Below are positions 49,815 through 62,175 of a stretch of DNA of 64,000 nt, piece after piece; within the stretch, counting starts at the first letter, position 1; every line of letters starts with the position of its first letter. Made by a program: the position numbers and the translations under genes. Below the pieces are notes generated by a model that was not told the origin of the DNA, searched no databases, and worked only from the letters and a program-made list of their open reading frames with translations. This DNA comes from Lasioglossum baleicum (taxonomy: Eukaryota > Arthropoda > Insecta > Hymenoptera > Halictidae): assembly GCF_051020765.1 (NCBI RefSeq), contig NC_134932.1:4774001-4838000 (forward strand). Direction: 5' to 3'.

Positions 49815-51597
49815 TACTAATAACTCTTCAGCAAAGGGGTGATCAAATATTTGTAACCACAAATTCTGAGGATCTGTTGAGAGTACTCCGAGCGTTTTTC
49901 GTGCAACTCTCCGCTAGCTCTCTCGAGATGCCGTGCACACTGACGAATTTGACTCTCGGGAGTAACACGCGATAGTTCTACTCCCAGATGGACACGTACT
50001 ACCTTAACGCGTGCATGTATCCTTGATCAGCGAGCAAGCAAGCGAATGAGCAAGCAAGCAAGCGAGCGCTCGCGATCAAAGTAAACGAGCTATCGGTCGT
50101 GGAATCGGAGCTATTCGAGCGTTCCGAGGCGCGAGTCAAAAATAGTGACTGACGCAAGATCATTGTCCGTGCGAGCGCTGATCCGAGATCAGCGTTCCTG
50201 ACGAAAAAACGCGGAGCCCCAGGTATTTATGCATAGAGGCTCGATACCGCGGCGGCGATCGGTTTTCTCACGGTGTCCGGCGTGCCGACGACTACGAGGA
50301 CGCGGACGAGCAACGACGAGAAGAGCCTGGCCGACTAGAGAGGGTGATTTCACCGAGATGGATTGGACGCCTCTCGGCAGAGCCTTCGCCACGAGGGTTG
50401 ACTGATTTGTGTGCGCAAGGTCCCGTCACCTTGACTTTACTTAAATGGGAATAAACGACACCGCTTCCACCGTAGCCATCTCCTTCTTCTTCTTCTTCTT
50501 CTTCTTCTCTCGTTCTCCTTCTTCTCGCTCGATCTCTCGCCTCCATCCTCTCATCCGTTCCTCTTCCCCCGACGGTTCCACGATCCTCGGACACATCAAG
50601 GACCAAGGAAGGGAGAAATAGAGAGCAGCCGAGGAGATAAGCACGCGGTGGCGCAGGTGTAGAAAGGCGTCGTCGTCGTTCGCCGATTGCGGAATAATCG
50701 GTTCCCGTGTGGGAGCCCGATACAACGGACGATACCTGCCGGTAATAGGAAGTCCCGTGGCTATGTGAAATGTAATTTTAAACACCACCGAGCGAGATCC
50801 AGTTGAGAGATCACCGCCCGAAGATACCGCTCGCTCCTACCCGCTTCCCCTTTTATTCTTTTTACACCTGCACCGGAGAGCCCCGGGGTGGATGTGCTTT
50901 GATTCCGCTGAAGATCGTACAGTCAGTCCGAACATCCTGGAATGCTCCGATATTTAGCTACCAGCCACTGACAGCCACTCTTACTATGCGGGTTCTAAGA
51001 ATGATCTTAAGCAAGAACGTGTAACACGTTAAAATTTAAAACAGGAATATCCACGGTAATTCGCATCTCCGTTAGCACTCCACATTCCGCGAACATAATC
51101 TTACCAGGCCCTTGAAACGTTCGCGGCGGGGATATTTTTCCCGCGGGCAATCGTACAACGCGCCGCGGGCAGTCTTTCATCAATCAATTATAGTACAATT
51201 GATTGGCTAATCATAAATAACTACAACGCATTCGTCGAATTCTCATTACAAGAATGGGATAGAGTGCGACGGCCACAAATCACACGCTATAGAACCACGC
51301 TAATAAACGCGGGGAAAACACGGCGAAGGCCTCGGCGGCACCGTCGTGCGGAACGACAGGAAAGCTATCAACCTTTCGGCGATAATTGAAAAGCTACCCC
51401 GCGAGCTGTAAAACGCCGCGCGGCAACGCTGAGGGCTGCTAACCTTTATTTGCGATTATAATCAGCCGGCAGCCGGGCCATCAGGCGACTTATGAAATTT
51501 TCCATCTGATTGTCAGTACGCGTTCGCGTCGCTTTTAATTAAAGATCATCGGGTCGCGGAAAGAAAGACAAAGGGAGACGTAAAAAGAGACAAACAT

Positions 51598-51635
<38 letters not shown>

Positions 51636-54600
51636 ATTAGCGTCTGACGATGGGAAACGCGCGATGTGAGTCGACGCATTCCTCGATCGCGAGGGATCGA
51701 GGATGAGAATCAGGTGGGGGAGGATTAGCCGCAGCTTTTTACTGATAATGTATTGTCGCGGAACAATGAGCTGCGAAGGAGTGATTTAGAAGCAGCCCAT
51801 CTTTGCGAGTCACATATCGAGACCTGCTGCGGGAACGATACACCTGCGCAAATCGGTTTCCTTATGCGTTTCCAGTAATTATTTCTGGCATTGTGTGGGC
51901 CGACTCATTAATTCCACGCGGTCTGCTACTCGTCGAAGGTTTATCGTTAATGACGGACCCGGAGGAACGCGTCACCGCCGTTAAAACCACTCGCAAGATT
52001 GAACAGGAAGGTGTTCGCGCGGGGGTTTAATTTAATTGCTCTCAATCGCCTGCGTTGGCTCCGCGATTGTCCTGCCACGCGTTTTTCTCACCTAAACTGT
52101 GGGAGGAGGCGAGTCTCTGCGATGAAAGTTGGATTCTATAGTTAGAGGACTTTTCACGCGATCGATTACCGAGAGAGTGTTAGCTAGAAATTGATAGTTA
52201 CCTCGAGGAAAGTAAGCAAGCATCTTAAACGCCACCCCCATATTCTTCGAGTGCTTTCAGCAAAAATCGATAAATTTCGAAAAATGTCGGAGTATCGAGT
52301 CACAGAGTATGTATCAAGTCCATAAATCCTCGCATAATGGAGAGTTCATACTCGTGAAGAAACGGACAAGAAAGCTGCTCGCCGCAGCGTTTCATCGCCC
52401 GGTGTGCGTAACAACACAATCCCCACCGGGGTACAGACTTCTTTCATCAATCGGAACACGGGGGTCTCGTTGTTCGGTTGTCATCCAGCTAGATCGAGGG
52501 TTCGAGGAGACCGAGACTCGGCGGGTACGGTAAACCGGGTACGGTATACCGGGCCGGGTTCACCCGCTCCGGTTTTTTCCGGGTAGCTAAATGGAAGAAC
52601 GGTGTTACGCTCGGTGGAAGCGGTCCGCGAACGGTGGTTAGTCTTACGTATATACGCGTGCAACGACAAAGGAACGAGAGCTTCCGCCGTGGCTCTTATC
52701 TTCCTTGCGTACCCGAGCCGATCCGTTAGATCTCTTTCACGTAGATATGCCCGGTGCTCCCTCTTTGGCCTTTAGTTTCCTCCTCCGGGCTCGCCTCGCA
52801 CACTGTCCACCACCACCACCTCCTTCTTCTTCTTCTTCTTCTTCCTCCTCCTCCTCCTCCTTTTTTTCGGCCTCTCCTCTTCTGCTTCTTCTTCGTTTCG
52901 ATCGAGCCTGAATACCTCCACGGGTTTGTCCCACCCACGAGACACCCACTTCGGCATAACTTTTGAGCCTTCCGGCAATGCCTGCTTATTGTCTGGCATT
53001 GTTGGCCGGCGTTTTGCATTCCGCGCGTTTCGAAAAATATCCTATGGACGAGCGCACATAAGCGCGGTCATGCAGCCGCGCCGCGCCGCCCCGGTAACGT
53101 GATATTACGGATAATTTATATTGACCGGAAACGCGGCCGTTTCTTTCGCCGAACCCGTCCTCCGGACACGTTTGTGGGTGTTCGGCATTCGGAGAAACGC
53201 GAGACCTCGATCGAGAGAAGATTCGGTTCTTTGGATGCAGGACATCTGGACTAACTCGGGATAAATCCGGGGCGATGCTGTTGCACCACTTCCTGGGTCC
53301 GAGGAAGAATTCTGTGTTGCGAGTCGCTGCTTTTGGCGATGTTAGCGACGTCAGTACTAATCGTGTAAATTAATCTTGATGCCTCTTTCAATGTTTCATC
53401 ACTGTGTTCTTAAAGAATGTAACTCACTGTAGGATCGTGACCATAGAGATCTATAACAACGTGGCTGGCCGCATTCTAAAAGACAGAAAATTCCGCGGGT
53501 TTCCCACGCTCGAGCCCTTTTTCCCATATCACAGCTCGCCGCCTCGCGGAAAGAATCATCTCGGCGTCATTAATAGGTTCATAAATATCGATTGGCAACG
53601 TATACGGCGAGCCAGCCCGGTGTATCATTTGTTAGCGGAGCCGCAGCTGCGAATCGGGAGCCAGCCGATCGGTTGTGTGTCCGGTGTTGTATAAAATAAT
53701 CGCGTGTGCAGCTCCGATCTTCTCCGTATAGGCGGCGACTGGTTGAACGATCTATGACAGCCGAGGGAGAAGAAAAAAAAAGGCGAAACGTTCGATCGTC
53801 GGACATTGCGATCGTGGCGAGGGAGTCGCGAGGGGGAGAGGCGATCTCACGAAAACCGGCGTCGGGGCATGGCGCGTAAGAAAATCGCGGCTGCGATCGC
53901 GTCTGGCTAATAGCTTTTTCACAGCGCTTGTTGTTGCTGAGTGTTAGGGACACGGTCGCGCGAACGGCCTCCCCGACAATGGGCAATAAGTAACAGCAGA
54001 TATCGCATCTCGGCTCTACGTCCTTCGGGCTAACGAGACCGTTCGACGTCGTCATTTTCCACCGGCCGTTCTCCGAGCCGACAGAAGCTCGCGAACGCGT
54101 GTCTTTCCTCGCGATTCGACGACGCACCGTGGTCCACGGTTTTAGCGAGAGCTTTGTCAAAAAGAATTGAATAGATTTGACCCTCCGTGGGCAACCGAAA
54201 TTTTGTTCTCCCATTAATGCTTTAAAAAACAAATATTGATTTCAACACGTATTCCAGAATTTATTTAGATTTTCTGAAAGGCGAGACAAGTAAAATATTA
54301 GTCGTCGACGGAAAGACACAGGTTGCCCATGACGCGGATCAATGTGAGCCGTGAAATCCAACGTGTCGATGCATCGAGCACGCATCTACGTCATCGGGCT
54401 CACCACCGCACCGGTATGATGCAATTCGGTCCGCCTTATGCAGCTGGGACCTCGCGGCCGTTCGTTAACAAGACCCCTACCGTAACTCACGCGATCGTTA
54501 TCGGCCCCTGGGAAAACGATACGCTGCCAACCTGATAACCGGGGCGTCGCACAGTGAGCCACATCGACGCGCTAGCTGTTCATGAGCTAAAAAAACAAAG

Positions 54601-57600
54601 TCCTCATATCGATTTTTAACGAATGTACAATGTTTCTTAAATGTCCATTACATTCGAAAACTTTTATCATCGAAAAAATTCCTTTCCTTCATAACGATGT
54701 CCTGGTAAACCTACTGAAAACGCGATGACATCGAAGAATGTTACATCTCATTTATATAAGCCACTATAAGATTCTATCGTAATTATACTATTTAATGAAG
54801 ACACTACGCTTTCGCGTTGCGTTCTCAAACCGATCAGAAAAAATCGAACGATACCGCTTACGCGTCGAACGACTGAAATGAAACCGATATTCCCACGAAA
54901 CCAGGGTTAATTCGTGAAAGATAGTAGTCATTAAACTCCGCGAAGATAGCTCGCACATGTGTTCCCTATTTTCCATTTGATCGTTCTACGTCCGAGAGGT
55001 CTATCCAGGGTTTTAATCTCCACTTAATGCGCGTCATTTATTATATCAGAGCGATTTACTACAGATGTTCTGAATTTCGCAGGAACAGAATCGCCGGGCC
55101 ATAAACTGTTTTAATGCATCGTGTGAAAGTGTACACGCACGGAATGACATAATAATTCGAATGCTCGCGCGGCGGGAAAGACAGAAAGCAAAACGCGCGC
55201 GCGCGGATTTCGTTGTGGAACGAAAAAAAAAAGAAACGACGATAAGAGCGGATCTATGATATCATAATTTATTAACTGTTAATTAAAGTGAAAGCGCGAT
55301 ACTAAATATTCCCATTCGTATTAATGCGACCGCGGTTACGCAATTCCCATAATAAATCCGTCGGATTTTTCTCGGCGGGAGATGTAAAAGGAAAAATGAA
55401 AGTGGAGACTCGAGTTAAAGCTGCGAATCGACGCCGCCGCCAATTAGCTGGTAATATCGATAAAACGGCAAAAAAATTCTTTTTCACATGCCCGCCGGTA
55501 GTCAGTTACAAAATGAACGTATAGGATTGCTCCGGTGGTATGAAGTCGTTCAGCTAAATGGAACAGGACTGTCGGATCACCGTGATTCCGAACGCAACCC
55601 GCGGAAACGCGTTCCTTGAATACATTTCACTTTTACTGCTATCGTAAATGACATTAGGAGCGCCTGTCGTGGCTGTCGTTTCTTACGTGACAGCCTCGGC
55701 AAAAGCAACGGAGAATCTTGCTTGATATTTTTTCGTTTTCTCGCTTTTATCCTAATTCTAATCGTACCAATCCGTTCCAACATAAAGCAACAGCTAGATA
55801 TATAATACTTGAGTCTGAAATATCTGGATTTCCATTGAACTTTTCCAAGGAACCTTGCAGAATCGTTGAGACCATATACAGCGGGATCGACGAGGAAATG
55901 GTTAGAAAGTAATTCCTTTGTCTCGAAGAGAGCAATCTCACGGATCGTTCGCCGAAAATGGTAGCCGTATAATCGTTAATGGCGGTCTCGGTCGTTCCGA
56001 AGAGCAGCTATCGTTTTCCTAGACGAATCTTCGGCAAGGTGGCGTGTCCAGCGACAATACCGTGGATTGCCACGGGACTCGATACGGATCTTAAGCAGCT
56101 CGTAATTATGGAAACAGGTGGTCGACGTACGCGTCACAGTCGTGGACGCTGTCCGATCCTCTCTAGCTCTTTTCTGCATCGATTTCTTTCCGCGATCGTT
56201 TTTCCCTCCTCGCTCGGTCCTCTTCGGCAATAGCACGCCATTATCCCGGCGCAGCTCATCTCGCGTACTTCTCCCTGCTTTATGATTAACGGCCCTGCTG
56301 CAGCTGCGTCGCGGTGCGTGTTGCACCTACCGATTTCAATTCTTCCCGCCGATTATTATTTGCCGGCCCGTAAACCGGCCCGTTACTTGCCGACTATACA
56401 CCGGTTCTCCTATTAGTACCACGCGATTGTTTGCAACGCTCGTTTCGAGAATGCTGGCCGTCGCTCTGCCCGTTAGAGGTCGACGGACGGTTTTCGAACG
56501 CGAATTTAGCCGGGCTTTCAGTCGTCGTTTCTCACCCATTGCGAATTTCTTCGGAAAATACCAGAAATTGTACAATTTTTTATTGTCCTCTTGACAACGC
56601 GTTGTTTATTCACCGTATTATTTTTCCATATAAAAATCTTAAGAGATAAACATTCTTACTTTACTGGGCAATGCTTGCGACAGGATCTAACGCTTTTTCC
56701 TCGTTCCTCGTGGTTTTTCGAACGGGGACTCTGTAAAAACTTCAATTATCTCGCTGGCTCATTAATTATCCGTTTCTAACGACGCATAGACACGCTTGTC
56801 GAGGGTTCCTTATCGGCGGAGGTGGGCAAGAAGTCCCGTAGATTTTCATCTTCCCCGAACCGGCAGATATTATCGCGCCAATCCTCCGCATAGTTCGCGC
56901 GCGCTAAGTATGCAACGAATGCGGCCTCAGACGGAAGGACCGGCCATCTTGAGAAAATCTGCGCGCTTGTCCTATCGCACGACCGTGACATTCTATCGCC
57001 TCGGATACTGGCTGGAACGACAATTACGCAGTTCGTTAACTCCGACGCCATTAATATCGCCGTTCCAATAGGATCGGCCGTGTCCACGTCTCGCGCGGCA
57101 AGACGTCTTCATTATCCCCTTATTTACGCCCACGAGGTTTCGCGCACGCCAATTTTTCGCCGTACTCCTCGCCACGCTATAATCCGCCGTGTGCCGTTAC
57201 CTCCGTCCGAACATTCCATCGCGAGAGATTTTAAGCGATTCGTCGATCGTCCTCGCATTGCCACGCGAAAAATTAATTTGTTTCCTATGGTAATCCCGCG
57301 CTGTATCGACTGCCTCTCGAATCGAGGACCGACGTCACGGGGATTATAACGACGTGACGAGTGCATAAAATTTTTTAACACTGTGGACATTGGTAATCCT
57401 TCTTTATTATCTTATTCAGAGAGCTGTTTTCATTGACACGTTCATAAGATCTTCGTAGAGTGGCAATTATTCTTTGGCGTATCGAGGAGAGAGCACTGAT
57501 TTGTTAAATAGGGATACGTCACTTGTTGAGTCTGCTGATGGGATTAGAAGCCACAAACGATTTGCTTGGGAGGAAAGGAAATAAGACGGTGTACATTGGT

Positions 57601-57682
57601 GATTTCTTTTCAGTATCTTACACGGAAGTTGCTTGCGGTGTAAAGGAAATAAAATGTCGTTTGTAGAAAATATCCTTACAAG
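49815..57682. other. No gene seen; several simple repeats
   Basis: GCAA/GCGA-type repeat at about 50029-50070, (TTC)n at 50482-50507, (GA)n at 51604-51633, a 14-bp GGGTACGGTA(A/T)ACC-type repeat at about 52519-52560, a CTT/CCT tract at 52809-52860 and CG-alternation near 55194-55206. The pyrimidine tracts generate Leu/Ser- or Glu/Arg-rich frames that are artefacts. The 217-codon minus frame at 53579-54232 is the longest in the window; it shows no domain, signal peptide or family match and I do not call it. Confidence 0.4.
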
Positions 57683-57961
57683 GTCCGACTTCGATTTTTA
57701 TAATTTTTTGTGAGACGGTGGCATATGGATCCCTAATGATGTCTGCAAAATATTAAGTGTAGTTGCTCAATAATTCTAAAGATATAAACAATTAAACTTT
57801 CATACCTTTCGAAGTTCCATTAGCCGTGTAAGCAGGTTGCGTGAAAGATCAATTGTTTATATCTTTAAAACTATTGAGTAACTACACATAATATTTTGCA
57901 TACATCATTAGAGATCCATATACCATCGTTCCACAAAAGATTATCAAAATCGAAGTCGGAC
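57683..57961. mobile_element. Second long foldback element (279 bp)
   Basis: The arms 57683-57802 and 57842-57961 are each about 120 bp and pair with scattered mismatches and small gaps; the loop is 39 bp. The ends are GTCCGACTTCGATTTT and AAAATCGAAGTCGGAC. The arms are unrelated in sequence to the foldback at 23842-24060. No ORF is present. Being more diverged, it is probably older. Confidence 0.8.
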
Positions 57962-59654
57962 ACATTGGGTCCTTCCCTTGTTAGAGCAATTTTTCTGTGT
58001 CTGTTGAGGAGAAATCACTGTTCTCGTGAAATACTGTCAAAATGAGAGAAGGAAAGACGTTTTCGTCTCTATCCCGAAGTAAAGTGAAGAAAATTGCTGT
58101 GATCGTGACATAACATATCAATCTCCCTTGTATCTTCTCTTCCTCTGTTTCTGATTCTGACAGAATCGAAACCCGAAGCGAGTCCAATCAGAAATCGAAG
58201 CTTGATCGACCTTGGAGCACCACAGAGGAACTAAGCAGCATCGAGCATAACTTCCGATACTTTTTTCTCTGAGTTGACGCGGTACATGTAGTAATTCGAT
58301 CGGTTTGGAAGGCAAGGCTCTTTCTAAAACGCTGCAGCGATCCGATTCCTTAGCGGTGCGAGGAGTGAAGTCTTCGGGGTGAAGTTACGATCCTGATCAT
58401 ACGTAATCCGTGTAGGTATCGTTTCGCGATTCAAGTAAGCGATCTCCTTTTCCACGGGGTTCGATCGCCGGTTTCGTACTTGTTTACCAAGCTTCCCAGT
58501 CTAATATAAATACACGCATTCGTGTGGCACGAGGGCGCCTCTTGGCCACGTTCAAGTGAAACGAGTCAAGAACACAGCGAACTGTCTTCGTCCGACGAAA
58601 GACGCCAATCCACGTGCCCCGTTAGCGGCTCGTAAATGAAAACGCGCCGCGTCACCGACTTAATTATGACGCATCGCGCCCGATAATGTTTATGCAAATG
58701 TCTGACCGCCAGCTTCCGAAACGAATCCGGCCTCGCCAGCTTAATTATCGCTCCCTTTAACGGTGCTCGGACGTCGCTTGCACCGACTAATTTATTTCAG
58801 AACTTATTTCTTGTCTGGATCGGTCCCCGGTCCGCTTTCGTTATTTTTCCACCCGGGATGCGTGCACGTTCGAAAGAAACTTCTCAGACTCGCATTCTAT
58901 TTTTAAGGAAACTGTCGAGCTGAAACATCTTTAATTTCGTCTATAAAAATATGAGTTTATACAAAATTTAGAGGCCTGATAAAAGTTGTAGAGCATTTGT
59001 AGAACGTATAGCGAACTATGCTTAAATGCGATCACTATACTGACTATGTTTAAATAATTCGCGCACGAGCAAGAACCAGAAGACGGCGGAAGAACGGATA
59101 AGGGAGGAAAATCGGCGAGAGAGACAGTTTTAAGCGAGCACGGTAAACCCGAGATCCCATGAAATCCCACACGGTGTTTTACATGCAGCTTACCTCCATC
59201 AACGGCGGCGCATTGCATTTCGTGCCAATGCTGGCACGCGCGACGTATAGTGCCCCGGGTGTATAAATACGATCTCGCATGCAACCTCCTTCATTATGCC
59301 GGCACGCCGCAAATCGCTCTGGTTTACGTTTCAAAACTCGCGTGGATACGACCAATCCGGTGTCTAACAAGCGTTCAGCCCTCCCACGGTGGCCGTTATC
59401 AAGAGCCATTAGAACCTGTTCGAGTTTCCGAATTGCAAATCCCGCTGCTTTTGCCACGGTTCCACGGTGAAATTTTCGGCGCACGAACGCCGCTAATCAT
59501 TCCAACGATTTTTCACCTGCTCTAAACGGTCTTATGGTGTAAACACCGTACCAACTCGCCTCGGGTGGAACGAATCGATGCTGAACACTTTGATCGCCCG
59601 AGTGGCCATAAAGGTCAGATAAAATGGCAATGATTTTAGATAAAATATAAAATA
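57962..59654. other. No gene seen; candidate conserved non-coding block
   Basis: 58640-58800 has alternating TAATTA motifs and an octamer ATGCAAAT (58692-58699, the POU-domain consensus), the kind of composition found in developmental enhancers. TATA-like boxes lie at 58506 and 59262 without a recognisable exon. A CAATGATTTTA at 59628-59638 recurs on the far side of the next element. Confidence 0.4.
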
Positions 59655-60375
59655 CAGTATTTTATCGATAAATGTCCCAAATGTCTGGCCGAAAATTGCC
59701 CCAAAACTATCTCCACTCCTGCGGGGTGTACCCCCTTGAGGGGCCAGAAACTCGAGAAGCCTCGGTCGCCGAGAAGTATGACATCATACGGCTCGGGTAT
59801 ATCGGTGTGACCACACTAATCCAATGACAAAACTTCTTTATTTTTCATAATTTTTTTATGGAACTTTCACCAACATATTCGTGGCATTTTTCTAATGAAA
59901 ATGATACCAAATATGATATGGTTCCGATAATATTTACTTGTTTAATGAACGATGAAAGTTTCGAACATTTTGTCTCCCCATACGCTGACCTTCTTTGCGT
60001 CGAAGACTTTCATCGTTCACTACACAAGTAAATATTTCATAAACGATCGAACCGTTGCGCCGAAAGCATTTAAAAATTTATTAACAGCAAATACGACCGA
60101 TAGAAGAGACATATTTACAAGTGAATATAATTGGAATTTATATCATATTTCATTAGAAAAATGCCACGAATATTTTGGTCAAAGTCCCATCGATAAATAA
60201 TGAAAAATAAAGAAGATTTGTTATTGGATTAGTTATGTTTACACTTCTCGGCGTCCGGGGCCGCTCGAGCTCCGCTGTGCTTTTCTACGTTCGGCAAAAG
60301 TCAAAGAATAGCATCCCTGGCGGATAATTGTTCCTGGGCAGACCCGTGTTGGGGACAATTATCGACAAAATACTG
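59655..60375. mobile_element. Palindromic non-autonomous DNA element, copy 2
   Basis: Starts CAGTATTTTATCGATAAATG and ends ATTATCGACAAAATACTG, an inverted terminal repeat. The outer arms match copy 1 at 8140-8804 in the same order. In contrast to copy 1 the centre is also palindromic: ATGAACGATGAAAGT near 59945 is answered by ACTTTCATCGTTCA near 60007. Between about 60031 and 60117 there is extra sequence that copy 1 lacks, bounded by ACAAGTAAATAT-like text on both sides. CAATGATTTTA lies 16 bp outside the left end and 3 bp outside the right end, a possible remnant of a target duplication. No transposase. Confidence 0.8.
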
Positions 60376-62000
60376 TACCAATGATTTTACTAAAAAATTA
60401 TTAAGAAGGCAATGTCAACCTGTTAATCGATAAGTACTCGCTCGAGTCATCTCCCCAGGGGAATAAAAATCTTTTACACGATAAGTTTATAGCTCCATCT
60501 TTCTTGGAAACGAACGAACGTCTGCGAGAAGCTTTTTGCCGCAGATCATTCGCAAGAATTTTATGGTAGTCGAGAGAAGAGCACTCGGCAATTCTAAACG
60601 GGATCTGCACGAGAGCCCGCCGAAAACCAGTAGCTTCCGGCATAAAAGACGGATGCTGTTGTAGCGAGAGCAGATTGCCCCAACGAAAGAATAATTCGAG
60701 GTATTCGCAGACTGATGATGATTGGACAATTTCACGTGCGGTGGCCACGAGCCTCGTAACCTCCTCTCGCACGGTAATCGCGCTATTTATCATTTGCCGG
60801 GTTTCTCGCCTTCTTTAATGGACGGCTATAGCCCACCCGTACCGTATGATGGATATTGACGAAATATTGCCCCGTCGCTGGATCGCCAGGGCTTCGCCAC
60901 GCTAAAGAATCCCCCGTGGTCGATCAATCGAGCCTGTTTGATTCGAGGTGCAACTGCTTTGCATCAGCGGAATGCAACGCGAGCAAAACGCTCGCGGGAG
61001 GAGTAGCTCGTGCGCCGCGGTGCTAATCTTTTAATTTCGGTTTGTTGGGTGCTACGTTTGATAGAGATTCAGAAGTTTGTAGTGGTCTGTGTTATTGTTC
61101 AATTGTCACTGAATCAATTTAGTATTCACAAGCCTAGTTCATCAAGCAGCGAGGGAGAGGAAAAAACGAACCACAACGGAAGCGTTTGACGGAGAAGTGA
61201 GGGGGAGTGCGATGAATCGACGTTTATCCCGTAGCGGCGCGTTTTACAGAACGGTTCCCTCCCCCTCCGAAGGGAACGCTCTCCGCGGCTTTCTAAAGGG
61301 AAGACAACGATCGCGGCGAGAACGCCCATTATATCCTATTAATTAATCTAACAATGCGTGCGAGAAGTTGGAAGAAGCCGACTAACGAGAGCTGCCTCCG
61401 CTCCGCGCGCCCGTGGAACGAGCCTCGAGGAATACGAAGAGCTAAAGGACGAAGGGAAAGGGAACAGGAAGAAACGAGGGGGTTCAGAGGAGAAGGGGGA
61501 CACGCATGGGTTCCCTTTTGCTCGTAAAACACCCTCGTGTTTCTCCTCTCCGCGGCTACCAGGCCCCGCTGCCTACCGATTCGACGTTACGACTGTCTTA
61601 CATGCCCATTCAAATGTCCCCGCGGTAAGAGCATATTCTGATAAACCCCTCCCTGCCACCCCCGTACAGTAATTCAAATTAATTATTCGCATAATTCCGC
61701 GGCGACCGGCGCGCCGCCGCGCCGCACAATTAAGCCCCCCGGGGAGTCGCCGCGATGACTCATTGTGTTCGCACGATGCCGCTTCGGGAAGATGACTTTT
61801 CTTTGCGACGTTGGATCCTCGCAATTCTTGCAAGTAGTCCCTCGGCAAGGTACGAATCTGCTGAAAATCTTTATTCAAAGACCCGTAGCTTCGTTTCGAC
61901 GAAGTCGAAGTCAATCTGAACTTTCCTCTTTGTCTTGAATGTCTAAGTTACCTCGATTCTTAAAACATTATTCGAACACGCACAGAATAAATAATCACTA
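60376..62000. other. No gene seen
   Basis: Mixed sequence with a GA-rich part at about 61430-61505. The 130-codon minus frame 60401-60793 overlaps a second minus frame in another phase and has no recognisable domain. Confidence 0.45.
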
Positions 62001-62040
62001 GACTGCGGATTTTCATGCATTTACAGGAAAATTGAGCAGA
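62001..62040. mobile_element. Solo end of the GACTGCGGAT MITE family
   Basis: GACTGCGGATTTTCATGCAT directly after TA matches the inverted right end of the full copies, including the following TTTACAG(G)A-like text. No opposite end is visible; the mariner-type hairpin at 62084 follows within 45 bp. Confidence 0.6.
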
Positions 62041-62083
62041 TGACATTCGAAATTGTTGGAACATTTTATAAACTGAAGCGTCA

Positions 62084-62175
62084 ATATATTAGGTTGGGGA
62101 AAAAGAAATCCATCATTTCTCCCCGCTTGAGATAACGTAAAAATAATGGATATCTTTTTCCCCAACCTAATATAT
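62084..62175. mobile_element. Miniature mariner-type hairpin (92 bp)
   Basis: The arms 62084-62118 and 62141-62175 are 35 bp with two mismatches, around a 22-bp loop. The outer text is TATATTAGGTTGGGGAAAAA on both strands. TTAGGTTGG ends next to TA are typical of mariner-family terminal repeats, so this is probably a MITE reduced almost to its two terminal repeats. It has the size and shape of a microRNA precursor, but function is only a possibility. Confidence 0.8.

Noticed and set aside
52809..52860. Leu/Ser- or Glu/Lys/Arg-rich frames across 52705-53019
   Set aside because: Produced by a CTT/CCT tract; they appear in several frames on both strands at once.
53579..54232. Longest open frame in the window (217 codons, minus strand)
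   Set aside because: No recognisable domain, no balanced coding composition, high Arg/Ser/Thr content and CpG-rich surroundings; explained by low stop-codon density.
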